Positions 1 through 7,840 of a stretch of 10,297 nt of DNA are shown here, piece by piece (position 1 is the stretch's first letter; each line of letters begins with the position of its first letter). The notes under the pieces are model-generated. The model ran no database searches. It was not told the DNA's origin and was given only the letters and a program-made list of their open reading frames with translations. The stretch is from Larix sibirica. Its lineage: Eukaryota > Streptophyta > Pinopsida > Pinales > Pinaceae. The translations under genes were made by a program, and so were the position numbers. The DNA is taken from positions 57,265 to 67,561 of the forward strand of contig NWUY0300012626.1 of the NCBI GenBank assembly GCA_004151065.3, given 5' to 3'.

Positions 1-1
1 A

Positions 2-585
2 GTAAAAAAGGAATTCCAAAAAAATGAATTAGATGTCCAAAAAGAATTCAATAAGAATATATCAGAAAAATATGAAGAAAATACTCGCTTAAAAATATGA
101 ATAAAGGGTTGATTGAACAAATAAAAAAATTAAAAGATGAGAATCTAGAAAAAGTCTCAGAGTTATTATCAAGTAGTAAATTGGATGAAGCATGAACAAT
201 TGAATTTTCTACAAGGGTTCCACAAACGAATCGAATTCCATATCGTCACGCAAATCACAAAATTCGTTATGACCAATGTCAAAGTCTAGGGGTAAATAAA
301 TCGTGTTCTTCCTATAGACAAACCAACTACAACATTGAAAAAGAACAAAGACAATATCGACAACTGTTATGGAAGCCTAAAATAAGAATTTCTATACGAG
401 CAATTTATTATCAAATATTTTCAATGAAGGTATATTTTGGGTGGATCACATCCTAGAAAATGCAACATGTTAGTTCAGGAATCCGAAGATTATACCACCT
501 AGTTTCATCGAGTATCGCATTTCCAAGCTCACAACATTATGAAAAAACGTTACAAGTAAGAACAAGGGATAAAAATTTTGCATAA
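2..585 (+). pseudogene. Decayed coding region of unknown origin, with coiled-coil-like N-terminus
   Basis: I do not recognise this protein. One frame is open from the window edge to TGA 98-100. The next frame starts with an ATG at 97-99 that overlaps this stop, and runs to TAA 583-585 with only two internal stops, TGA 193-195 and TAG 454-456, about 163 codons in all. In DNA this AT-rich a random frame should meet a stop roughly every 13-15 codons, so the openness suggests former coding. The first ~60 residues across both frames are rich in Lys, Glu, Asn and Leu and look like a coiled coil, for example IEQIKKLKDENLEKVSELL. The following part is basic, with many Arg, Gln, Tyr and Asn and a WKPK motif. 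A retroelement gag or a host gene fragment are both possible. It is cut by the left window edge and lies just outside the probable LTR that begins near 625. Coding origin is an inference; function is unknown. Confidence 0.4.
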
Positions 586-721
586 TCATGATTTGTGGAC
601 AAAGCATCTCTAAGAGGAAGGTAATGTTATGAATAAAAAATACTTACATAGAAAATAAAAAATAAATAAAAAAATTGATAATTAATAGTAAATAAAGATA
701 ATAATAATTCTTAAAAGTTTC

Positions 722-739
722 AACTCTTTACAAAGAGTT
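722..739. repeat. Perfect inverted repeat, 8-bp arms, 2-bp spacer
   Basis: AACTCTTT, spacer AC, AAAGAGTT. It lies in the probable LTR, downstream of the minus-strand TATA-like boxes, so it would fall in the transcribed R/U5 part if that promoter was used. Role unknown. Confidence 0.7.
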
Positions 740-757
740 ACTTGTTCCCTTTAAAAG

Positions 758-813
758 ACTATATATGTGGGATCTCCTATTTGTAATTAATCGTCAACTC
801 TTATATATATATT
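758..813 (-). promoter_or_regulatory. TATA-like boxes in the LTR (core promoter candidate)
   Basis: On the minus strand, TATATATAAG lies at about 810-801 and CATATATAGT at about 768-759. Both fit the position of a Pol II TATA box inside an LTR. The first matches the plant consensus better. AT-rich DNA makes chance matches likely, so support comes mainly from their place in the LTR. Confidence 0.35.
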
Positions 814-873
814 TATCACATACTTTTTCATTTATGGACTATTTTGCCTATTTACATTGGGTATTTCTGTAGT

Positions 874-892
874 GAACAAATTTTATTTGTTC
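874..892. repeat. Perfect inverted repeat, 8-bp arms, 3-bp spacer
   Basis: GAACAAAT, spacer TTT, ATTTGTTC, in the U3 part of the probable LTR as read on the minus strand. It could be a protein-binding palindrome or a chance feature of AT-rich DNA. Confidence 0.6.
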
Positions 893-1006
893 CATTTCAA
901 CATAGCATATAACATATCCAAGTGCGTAGTATTCACAAAACATAAGGTTCAAGTGCTCACATAACACTTAACCAAAATATTGGGGATAACATTCTGGGGT
1001 ATTACA

Positions 1007-1020
1007 TCCCCTCCCCCTTA
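1007..1020 (-). other. Polypurine tract (plus-strand primer site)
   Basis: On the minus strand the sequence TAAGGGGGAGGGGA lies immediately before the LTR start TGTAATACCCC. An RNase H-resistant purine run touching the 3' LTR primes second-strand DNA synthesis in LTR retrotransposons. The G-rich run stands out strongly from the AT-rich surroundings and fixes the orientation of this copy. Confidence 0.85.
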
Positions 1021-1024
1021 AAAC

Positions 1025-1042
1025 AACACCATCCATGGTGTT
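1025..1042. repeat. Perfect inverted repeat next to the polypurine tract
   Basis: AACACCAT, spacer CC, ATGGTGTT. It lies just upstream of the polypurine tract on the minus strand, inside the last codons of the pol frame (residues around KHHGWCC). It has 8-bp arms and stands only five bases from the tract. Confidence 0.7.
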
Positions 1043-1249
1043 TACTAAACTTCCCAACCCAATCCGGGAATAGAGATGGGTATGCTTCTCAGATTTTATC
1101 CTCTATCTCCCAGGTGGATTCGTCAATTTGAAAGTGGTCCAATTACACTTTTACCTGGGTGATGGCCATGTTTCAAAGCACAAATTCTTTATTGTCTAGG
1201 ATGCACATGGGTTCTAGCTAGAATTTCCCTTCTACTTCCACCTATATCA

Positions 1250-2330
1250 CATGCCAATCTTGAACATGCTTAGCATCATGTAGATATTTCTTTAATAATG
1301 ATATATGAAACACAATATGCACTTTAACATTTGTTGGAAGAGCTAATTAATAAGAAATACGTCCCACTTTATCTCGAATTTCGAAAGGTACACTAAAACA
1401 TGGGAAATTTTAGAACATCTTCCTAGGTTTATCAAGATTTTTTTCCCTTTACTTTGAGATAGACATGGTATCATATATAGAATTCTTGGGGTCTTCTATT
1501 CAAATATGCATCTAGCTCTTTTGATAATCCTAATCCATTTTCAAATTATGTTTGACTTTGTTTACCACTTGTTATAATTCTTTATGCATGTTGAGTCCAA
1601 GAATGACTCTATCTATTGGGTTTTCCCAAGTGATAGGGGTGTTTCACTTTGTGCCATACATTACCTTGAAGGGACATATTTTTGTTTATGTTTGGTAATC
1701 GTTGTTGTAAGAAAAATCATCTAGGTGTAGGTATTTTTCCCATATCCTCGGATTATCCATCACATATATCCATAGCATATCATCTAAAATATGTTTTTTC
1801 TCTCAATCTATCCATCTGTAGAAGGCTTATAAGTGGTAGTCATGTCGAACTTAGTGTCTAGAACTTTAAACAAAGCTTTCAAGAAGATTTATGTGAGATT
1901 TGCATCTCTGTATGAAATGATATGCTTAAAAATTTTGTGGAGTATGAAATTTTATTTTAAGAAATTTTTAGCAATGTTGATATCTTTGAAGGTTGATTTG
2001 ACCGGAATGAAGTGAGCATCCTTGCTCAATTTATCCACAATGACCATAATCGAGTCGAGTCCTATATTTCAATAATCTAGTTATGAAATCCATGGAAATG
2101 GTATCCCATTTCCATTTAGGAATGGGTAAAGGTTGTATCAAGCTGGCTAGATGCCTACACTAATCTACCTTTACTTGCTAACATTCCAAACAATGATCTA
2201 TTTACTTGGCAACTTTTTATTTCATTTGTGGCCAAAAGTATTGCTTTTGTAATTATGGGATCATTTTATGATATCTCAATTGTCAAGACTAAGGTTGTTT
2301 ATGAAACTCATTCATGATTTTTTCCTTTAA
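1250..2330 (-). pseudogene. Integrase region of pol, decayed (minus copy)
   Basis: Integrase inserts the cDNA into the genome. On the minus strand, starting near 2313, come a broken zinc-binding domain (EFHKQP, KQYFWPQM, HCLEC), then [10 protein letters not shown] and SMDFITR with the first catalytic Asp, then [15 protein letters not shown]. Next is a core segment where the second catalytic Asp is replaced by Tyr (SYRDA, codon 1912-1910) while the Glu of IERKN (1804-1802) is kept; 35 residues lie between them, as in the D,D-35-E signature. Then follow WEKYLH and YNN-like blocks and a C-terminal module with PFEIRDKVG and VKVHIVFHISLLKKYLHD. The second zinc His reads Gln after two stops. Many stops and frameshifts are present; this cannot make active enzyme. 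Family assignment is firm, individual boundaries are approximate. Confidence 0.85.
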
Positions 2331-2599
2331 TTCTAGCAAATCTAACACATGCAATCTACCTTTTTAATTAAGTATCCCATCTATAGTGATACTGAAATCC
2401 TCTTTATTTCATTCTCTTTCATCTGTCTTCAGACTTCACTAGATATTTTTATAATATTCACCCTATTCATAGGCTATTTTGACTCTATCCTTGAGATCAG
2501 TTTCAAAATTATTGGTGTTAGTTAAAAAATCAATCGAACACTCCTAATGAGAGAATCAACTACCTTGTTCTACTTTCCCTAAAAAAAAATTATTTCAAA

Positions 2600-2945
2600 A
2601 TCATATTCAGTTAGAAACTCCAACCACCTTTCCTGTCAGTCATTTAGTTTCTATTGAGAAAACAAATATTTCAGTCCAATGTTGCTTGTATTTAACATAA
2701 ACCTTTTCCCAATTAGATGATTCTCCACATTCTAAGTACATGAATTATCACATCCAATTCTAAGCCATGGGTTGCATAATTCCTTTCACGCTCTTTCAAT
2801 TTCCGAGATTCATAGCAGATTACATGATATTTATGCATTAGAAGTATTCCTAGGCCTTCCTTGCGTGCGTCTATGTATACTAAAAAATAATCATATGGGT
2901 TTGTAATATTTAGGATATGATTAGAAATCAACAAGCATTTCAAAT
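2600..2945 (-). pseudogene. RNase H domain of pol (minus copy)
   Basis: Gypsy RNase H removes the RNA strand during reverse transcription. The minus strand has an open stretch of 76 codons from 2943 to 2713 with FLVYIDARKEGLG (first catalytic Asp), HVICYESRKLKERERNYATH and LELDVIIHVLRMWR (catalytic Glu kept). After a stop and frameshift the domain continues as IGKRFMLNTSNIGLKYLF, then ERWLEFLTEYDFEI. The usual TD of the third acidic site reads TS (Ser codon 2686-2684), so one active-site acid is lost. The open part is a remnant, not an independent gene; its apparent start Met is internal to pol. Confidence 0.85.
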
Positions 2946-3089
2946 CTTGAAATCTTAACTCACATTTTCCTCAACAAAATAACTTTGGTTCCTTTTTCTG
3001 CAATGAGGTTATGGGGTAGGAAATCTTCGAGAAATCTTTAATGAACCTTTAGTAATAACTATCAAGGCCCATAAATGGTCAAATATATT

Positions 3090-3870
3090 TTATATTATTA
3101 GGAGTAGGCCACTCCATTATTTTATTTATTTTATCACGATCAAATTTAACCCCTTTCTTAGAAATTACATGCCCTAAATACCAAATCTACTATTGGAAGA
3201 ATTCACACTTACTAGACTTTGCATGCAGTTGGTGTTATCTCAAGATTTGTAGGACTATCCTTATATTTCCTTTATGTTCTTCGTTAGTATTTGAATAAAT
3301 GAGGATGCACAAGTATGAATTTATTAGTACTTGATGAAAACATTATTCATGAGACACATGAACATAGCAGGTGCATTCGTGAGATTGACAGGCACCACTA
3401 CAAATTCGTAATGTGCATAACGATTTATGAAGGTAGTCTTATGAATGTCCTGATATTTATTTATTATCTGATGATATCTGGATCTCAGATGAATTATCTT
3501 AGAAAACACTTTTTCCCCTCTAACTTGGTAAAAAAGATCATTGATTTGAGAAAAATAATACTTATTCTTTATGGTCACTTTACTCATCTTTCTGTAGTCA
3601 ATGCAAAATCTCAGTGTCTCTTCCTTCTTTCTAACAAATAGAACTAGAGCTCCCCAAGGAGAAATAGTAGTCCTGATGTATTCCTTATCCAACAATTCTT
3701 GTGACTACATTTTAAGTTCCACTAGTTCTGGTGTACTCATTCAATAAGATGGCCTTGAAACATGCACTATACTAAGCACCAGTTCAATGGTAAAGTTCAT
3801 GCTCTTCTTTGGAGGAAAACCATGTATTTCTTTAGGGAACACATCCTTGAACACAAAAAATATTCCTTTT
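3090..3870 (-). pseudogene. Reverse transcriptase domain of pol (minus copy)
   Basis: RT copies element RNA into DNA. From 3853 the minus strand reads VFKDVFPKEIHGFPPKK, then FTIELVLSIVHV. A small deletion shifts frame, then MSTPELVELK, a TAG stop (3707-3705), and an open stretch to 3324 with [52 protein letters not shown] and [13 protein letters not shown]. The first catalytic Asp, normally in an IDLR motif, is replaced by IIHLR with one extra codon (3494-3489). The FIDD catalytic box is missing through a net 11-base deletion near 3308, after which the frame is shifted and resumes as ILIYSN. The thumb and connection (KINKIMEWPTPNN, then SLQKKEPKLF) follow in broken frames to about 2950. The enzyme core is therefore dead. 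Confidence 0.9.
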
Positions 3871-4843
3871 ATCAGATTTTGAAAAGTTTTACTTCTGAGA
3901 GATTTAGTAATATATTATTTGTTCATTGTTCTATGAAAAAATTATTGTCCTTGGTAATAGTTTTTAATTTACAAAAATGAAAAGAAAATGTAAATGTATC
4001 AGTACAGTGTTCTTTTCTATTACCATGTTTCTTTAATTTTAAAAGAGAATAGAAAAACTAAAAAAGCCACTCCACCAATTAGAGAAATCAACTTTGTATT
4101 CCAACGAGTTTTATAGCTTCAATTTTTGTTAATAAGAAGGGGTAATTCTGCATGAATGTACAACATTTATATTTATGATTCAATTTTCAAATAGAATGCA
4201 TGAATAATGAAAATAATATAATCCAAGAGTGATGTGTGTACATAGTGCATGGAACAAGACTACCACACTGATATAAGAACAAAAAAGTAGATAAATAACC
4301 TTACCATATTTTGACATTATAGATAAAGTACTCTCTTCTACAATTTTTTTATTCATAAAAAATTAAATAATGAAGACTCTGACCCTACTAGGATATATTA
4401 TAGTAGTATAAATATTTTGACTCTACAACTCTCTTTCTTTGCAAACATTATAAACAAAAATTTACGAATAGATAAACTAACTTCATAGAGGAAATAATTA
4501 ATAGAGGAAAAAATCCCTAACTATTGAGCCACAAGCATCGTGGAATCGAGGATTATTCTAATAGACTCTATATTAAGACAAACAAGAAGCCCATTGAATT
4601 TACCCTTTAACTATGTGAGAAAGAATAGGTAAAGTGTACCTAGTTAAAAGTCATAAATGGATTATCTACGCTATTTATTTTGTACAATTGTTATGTTGAC
4701 GGGAAATCATCGCACTCAGATATTATCTAATATATAGAGGAAAATAATATACACACTTAGTTTTTGTGCATGATTAAAGCGTGCATGGTGAAAACAAGCA
4801 TTTCCTTAACAAAAACATAACAAAATGGAGTTCTTTTGCAGTC

Positions 4844-4859
4844 ATATATATATATATAT
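4844..4859. repeat. (AT)8 microsatellite
   Basis: A pure AT run of 16 bases, flanked by GTC and GCC. It lies about 180 bp before the first gag-like codons of the plus element, so it could also be a degenerate LTR TATA region, but nothing else supports that. Confidence 0.8.
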
Positions 4860-4975
4860 GCCACGCCTTGCTTTTTGTTTAATATGTAAATAAGTATTTC
4901 GACTTGGAATAACTTTTGTAAAACCCTCTATGAACTGTGTTGTCTAGTTTTTGTTTTGTTTTTCTCTTACCGAAT

Positions 4976-5006
4976 ACACACACATACATGTATGTATGTA
5001 TGCATG
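4976..5006. repeat. Compound AC / ATGT microsatellite with 14-bp palindrome
   Basis: The run has about four AC units passing into ATAC and then ATGT units ending in ATGCATG. The switch from ACAT to ATGT makes a perfect palindrome, ACATACATGTATGT (4982-4995). It lies just before the gag region of the plus-strand element. Confidence 0.8.
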
Positions 5007-5037
5007 ATGGCATACAACTAATAAAGCATTTGAATTT

Positions 5038-6192
5038 ATGGAAGCAATAAGAAGACAAGTTGAAAAGTGAACATATAACTCAAAAGTTACAACCACCTGA
5101 AAAGATGAGTGGTGCACCTAGTCATGATGGGGTGGGAGAAGGATCCCCATCTGAAGACAATGTATGGGTTGAATTGAATTCAAGCCATAGAATAATGAAC
5201 CCTATAGAGATGATGGAAACATTGAGAAGCATGCAAGAAGAACTACGTAGCTTGAAGGCTGACAATGTCAAGGCATTGGAAGAATAACATGAGATCAATG
5301 CCATTTTGATACAAAACTTCATCAAAATAAGAAACATTGTGAAAATTTCTCCTACCTTCAATAATTGAGGGAAAATGAGTCAGAAGAGAAAAGTTCCCAT
5401 AGTAAGGAACCAAGATCAAAACCTCCAGTAGAAGAGAATGGAAAAGAAACAAGTAGCAAAGAGGTTGTCTCAGAAAGCTCAGAAAATGAAATTACAATAA
5501 GATTACATCCCAACAAAATAAAGAAACATAGAATATCTAATGAACGTGGAGGATATTGCAAGAATATAAAAACACCTACCTTCAATGGCATAATGAAGAC
5601 AGGTGAAGAAGTAAAGCTTGGCCATTGGGAATGAAAAAGTAATTTCAAATCTACAATTTTGATGGACACATGAGGGCTCAGTTGGTTGTGTACAACCTGA
5701 CCACCAAAGCATCTATTTGGTGGAAAGATTTGAAAAATATAAAGAAACTGAAAGAGAAATACTCCTTGAGTGGAAGGAATTGAAGGGATGTTTCCCAAAT
5801 AAGTATCTCTCAGAAAATATTTTATGATAGGAAAATAAAAGAGCTTCGTGAAATCATGATGGGACAAATGAATATGGAGGATCTAATTAGAAAGTTTCTA
5901 AAATTACTAGATTATGTTTCTTACATCAAGGAGGAAAAAGTTAAGATCCATCGATTCCTTAGTTGTCTACCATGACAATTATGAGACAAACACAAGTTTG
6001 ACAATCCAAAATGCCTGAAAGAGACCTTTCACAATGAGAGACTCTATTATGAGCATAAACCTAGCAAAGTCAATGGGATAAAAAAGGGAAAATTGTTGAA
6101 TAGAAAAAGAATGGATTTAAACCCCTACCATCAGTTTTCAAGAAAAATCATTTTAGAACAGTAATGTTTTTGGTAAAAGTAAAATGCAATAG
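5038..6192 (+). pseudogene. Gag (capsid) region, frameshifted (plus copy)
   Basis: Gag forms the virus-like particle. Possible starts are ATG 5038 (MEAIRRQVEK, then stop) and ATG 5105 (MSGAPSHDG) in another frame; the latter opens a stretch to TAA 5285-5287 with a helical METLRSMQEELRSLKADN segment. A second piece (about 5365-5634) is a Ser/Glu/Lys-rich linker ending in KTPTFNGIMKTGEE, the usual entry to the retrotransposon gag domain. The domain continues after frame changes: FQIYNFDGHMRAQLVVYNL and ASIWWKDLKN from 5631, EWKELKGCFPNKYLSEN near 5760-5815, then from 5823 RKIKELREIMMGQMNMEDL, IRKFLKLLDYVSYIKEEKV and HRFLSCLP followed by two TGA stops (5973, 5982) and KHKFDNPK, LYYEHKPS to TAA 6162. 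At least four frame changes are needed to join it. Assignment to plant Gypsy gag is confident; exact start is not. Confidence 0.8.
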
Positions 6193-6417
6193 GTCGCTTC
6201 TGTCCATAGCGAAAATTCTCCTAGTGGAACTACCAAAAGAAAACCTAAAGGAGATAATATTGAACCTCTTCGATGTTGGGGATGTAGAGAGAACTACAAG
6301 CAAGTGAAATTCCCTCATAATGGTAAGACTAATAATATTGTTCACAATCCGCAAGAAGCTACTACAATAAATGATATGACTAGAGTTCCAAAGATCTGTG
6401 CATCTTTGGACAAATGA
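6193..6417 (+). pseudogene. Nucleocapsid zinc-knuckle region (plus copy)
   Basis: This is the RNA-binding tail of gag. After a basic stretch (TKRKPKGDN) comes RCWGCRENYKQVKFPH, which has the layout of the zinc knuckle of this gag type. The two Cys are kept (6274-6276, 6283-6285), but the expected His reads Tyr (TAC 6295-6297) and the last Cys reads Phe (TTC 6310-6312), so two of four zinc ligands are lost. CAC to TAC is a single C-to-T change. The stretch continues to VPKICASLDK and a TGA at 6415 before QAD, where CGA (Arg) is likely ancestral. From here the frame is the same one that carries protease and RT, so gag and pol appear fused in this family. Confidence 0.75.
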
Positions 6418-6891
6418 CAAGCTGATCATAAGTCTTCTATCATGGAAGTGGAAGGTAAAATTTCTAATAAATCCATTTCCATATTCATTGATCGAGGTTA
6501 TTGCAAAATTCTTGTTTCCCCTAGAATTGCTGACTAAGGTATTCTTTAGAAGAGCAAATTTCAGCAGGCTTGGCTAGTTCAACTTTCCACAGGGACAAAA
6601 AATAAGGTTTCTGAATTTTGAAAGGATATTAGCTTTGAAATAGAAGGAATGACGATAATAGAAAGCTTGAATATTTTTCCATTGGGATCCTATGATCTAC
6701 TCATAGGAATGGATTGCTTAGAAAACAATAAAATTGTTTGAAATTGCTACATAAAGACGTTCACTTGCAAAGACGAGAAAGGAAATATCATAACTATAAA
6801 TGACACACCTCGTAAAGTATCAATGAGGAAAATCTCTACATTACAGTTAAAGTGGACTGCATGAAAAGGATGCAAGTTATATGAAGTACAA
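6418..6891 (+). pseudogene. Aspartic protease and pol linker (plus copy)
   Basis: The retroelement protease cuts the gag-pol polyprotein. The fold's start is seen as IMEVEGKISNKSISIFIDRG, where the catalytic Asp (GAT 6490-6492) is kept but the usual D-S/T/P-G reads D-R-G, and the following residues are YCKILVSPRIAD in place of the normal small residues. Then come stops at 6535 and 6547, QAWLVQLSTGTKNKVSEF, a stop at 6619, DISFEIEGMTIIESLNIFPL and GSYDLLIGMDCLENNKIV, the conserved C-terminal part of the domain. The linker KTFTCKDEKGNI leads into RT. It sits in the same frame as the zinc knuckle and RT. Dead through five or more stops (last TGA at 6862), but family assignment is firm. Confidence 0.85.
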
Positions 6892-7840
6892 TTGATAGAT
6901 GTTGGAAAAGAGATTGAAACTAAGTTGGAAGATTATCTTGTACTGATGGACTTTAGGGATGTTTTTCCTAAAGAAGTACTTGGATTGCCTCCCAAGAGGG
7001 ATCTAGATTTCACTATTGATTTGGTACTAGGAGTAGTACATACATTGAAGGCACCACATCGAATGAGAACCCGAGAATTAGTAGAACTTAAACTGTAGTT
7101 GCAGGAGTTGCTAGAAAAAGGTTACATCAGACTGAGTGTCTCATTGTCGGAAAATCTAGTTCTATTTGTTATAAAGAAGAATGGAACCTTGAGATTGTCT
7201 CTCAACTACTGATAACTAAACAACATAACTGTAAATAATATGTATCCTCTACCCACAACTAATGATCTATTTGATCAAGTATGGGGGGAAAAGGTGTTCT
7301 CTAATATTGATTTAAGATTTCACTATCAACATTTTCAAGACAAAGATCAAGAAATTCAGAAAATTTCCTTTAGGACTCGATATGGACACTATGATTTCAT
7401 GGTATTTCCTTTTGGCCTTACCAATGCACCTGCCACATTCATGTGTCTCATGAACAAAATTTTCAGTAAATACCTAGATAAATTTGTGCTTGTATTCATA
7501 GATGACATCCTCATCTATTCAAATATGGAGGAAGAGCATGAGGAACATCTAAGAATTATATTAAAAATCCTACGAGAGCACCAGCTATACACAAAGTTTA
7601 ATAAGTGTGATTTCTTTCAAGAACAGATTTAATACTTGGGGCATGTAATTTTAGAGAAAGGGGTCATAGTGGGACCAAATAAGATTAGATAAATTATGGA
7701 TTGGCCTACCCCAACAAACATAGAAAATATTTGGTCATTCATAGGACTAGCCTATTACTGCCACATATTTGTTAAAGACATCTCCTATATTGCGCATCCA
7801 ATAACCTCCTTAGAGAAAAAAGGAATCCGAATTTGGTTGG
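6892..7840 (+). pseudogene. Reverse transcriptase domain of pol (plus copy)
   Basis: The frame reads LEDYLVLMDFRDVFPKEVLG, PPKRDLDFTIDLVLG and RTRELVELKL, a TAG stop (7096-7098), then LQELLEKGYI. YRQLN appears as Y, two stops (7210-7215) and LN. The longest open piece, 7240-7632 (130 codons), holds [27 protein letters not shown] with the first catalytic Asp (7309-7311), [28 protein letters not shown] and [11 protein letters not shown] with the catalytic Asp pair (7501-7506). TAA 7630 precedes YLGHVI, and a further TAA at 7690 precedes IMDWPTPTN and SFIGLAYYC. So all three catalytic Asp residues survive, unlike in the minus copy, but stops prevent a full product. The Met at 7240 is an internal residue of the domain, not a gene start. 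Confidence 0.92.

Larger units (their letters stand above)
625..1006 (-). repeat. Probable 3' LTR of the minus-strand element
   Basis: The minus strand begins TGTAATACCCC directly after a purine-rich tract, which is how a 3' LTR starts. A plausible far end is ATAACA (TGTTAT at 625-630 on the plus strand), nearly an inverted match to TGTAAT, giving a ~380-bp LTR. Inside, on the minus strand, are TATA-like boxes at about 800-813 and 758-769 and two short inverted repeats (722-739 and 874-892). No second LTR copy is visible in the window, so the far boundary cannot be confirmed by comparison. The end at 1006 is much firmer than the end at 625. Confidence 0.55.
1005..1250 (-). pseudogene. Chromodomain-like C-terminus of pol (minus copy)
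   Basis: One minus-strand frame, already open from about 1400, shows VEVEGKF, then LEPMCILD, then AITQVKV, then DESTWEIEDKI and EAYPSLFPD. This order matches the chromodomain tail fused to integrase in plant chromoviruses, where it is thought to guide integration to heterochromatin by binding methylated histone. The frame has five stops at positions where Q or R codons are expected. It stays open past the domain, through a palindrome (1025-1042) and the polypurine tract, and ends at TAA 1004-1002, inside the first bases of the LTR. The Trp of the STWE motif is present; other aromatic cage residues cannot be judged with confidence. Confidence 0.7.
625..3870 (-). mobile_element. 5'-truncated, decayed Ty3/Gypsy chromovirus-type retrotransposon
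   Basis: On the minus strand this copy reads RT, RNase H, integrase, chromodomain-like tail, polypurine tract and LTR. RT-RNH-IN is the order of Gypsy (Metaviridae) elements, and a chromodomain after integrase marks the chromovirus clade. The RT segment around 3695-3324 and the RNase H segment around 2943-2713 are open; the rest is broken by stops and frameshifts. Homology fades upstream of the DVFPKE motif near 3850. No gag, zinc knuckle, protease, primer-binding site or 5' LTR was found between there and 5037. It belongs to the same family as the plus-strand copy at 5038-8744, with shared signatures such as GEKVFS, LTNAPA and MFMCLMN in RT, but is clearly diverged from it, so the two look like separate old insertions. 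The left edge rests on the LTR call and the right edge on loss of similarity; both are approximate. Confidence 0.85.
3871..5037. other. AT-rich spacer between the two elements, no gene recognised
   Basis: No recognisable gag, protease, LTR pair or host gene was found here on either strand. If the minus element were complete, its protease and gag would start here, and if the plus element were complete, its 5' LTR would end here, but neither can be matched. A 33-codon minus-strand frame at 4118-4020 could encode a hydrophobic segment (LISLIGGVAFLVFLFSF), but it has no start, partner or known relative that I recognise. An (AT)8 run and an ACAT/ATGT repeat lie towards the right end. A diverged 5' LTR of the plus element just left of 5038 is possible but unsupported. 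Confidence 0.5.

Noticed and set aside
1833-2015. 60-codon plus-strand reading frame
   Set aside because: It lies antisense to the clearly recognisable integrase core of the minus copy (SYRDA to KSTF region) and has no features of its own.
3315-3641. 108-codon plus-strand reading frame
   Set aside because: It is antisense to the RT domain of the minus copy, which has strong family motifs on the other strand.
3762-3980. 72-codon plus-strand reading frame
   Set aside because: It overlaps, on the opposite strand, the DVFPKE and FPPKK start of RT; no independent support.
4020-4118. 33-codon minus-strand frame with a hydrophobic segment, resembling a small membrane or organelle protein
   Set aside because: I compared it mentally with small plastid membrane proteins and found no match; it has no start codon and is short enough to be chance.
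5007-5019. Possible primer-binding site TGGCATACAACTA
   Set aside because: Only weakly like the TGGTATCAGAGC expected for tRNA-Met priming, needs an insertion to align, and no LTR end can be shown just before it.
5122-5867. Several minus-strand frames, the longest 169 codons (5867-5358)
   Set aside because: They are antisense to gag of the plus copy, whose conserved blocks read on the plus strand; their Ser/Phe-rich content mirrors the Glu/Lys-rich sense strand.
6148-6429. 93-codon minus-strand frame
   Set aside because: Antisense to the zinc-knuckle region of the plus copy.
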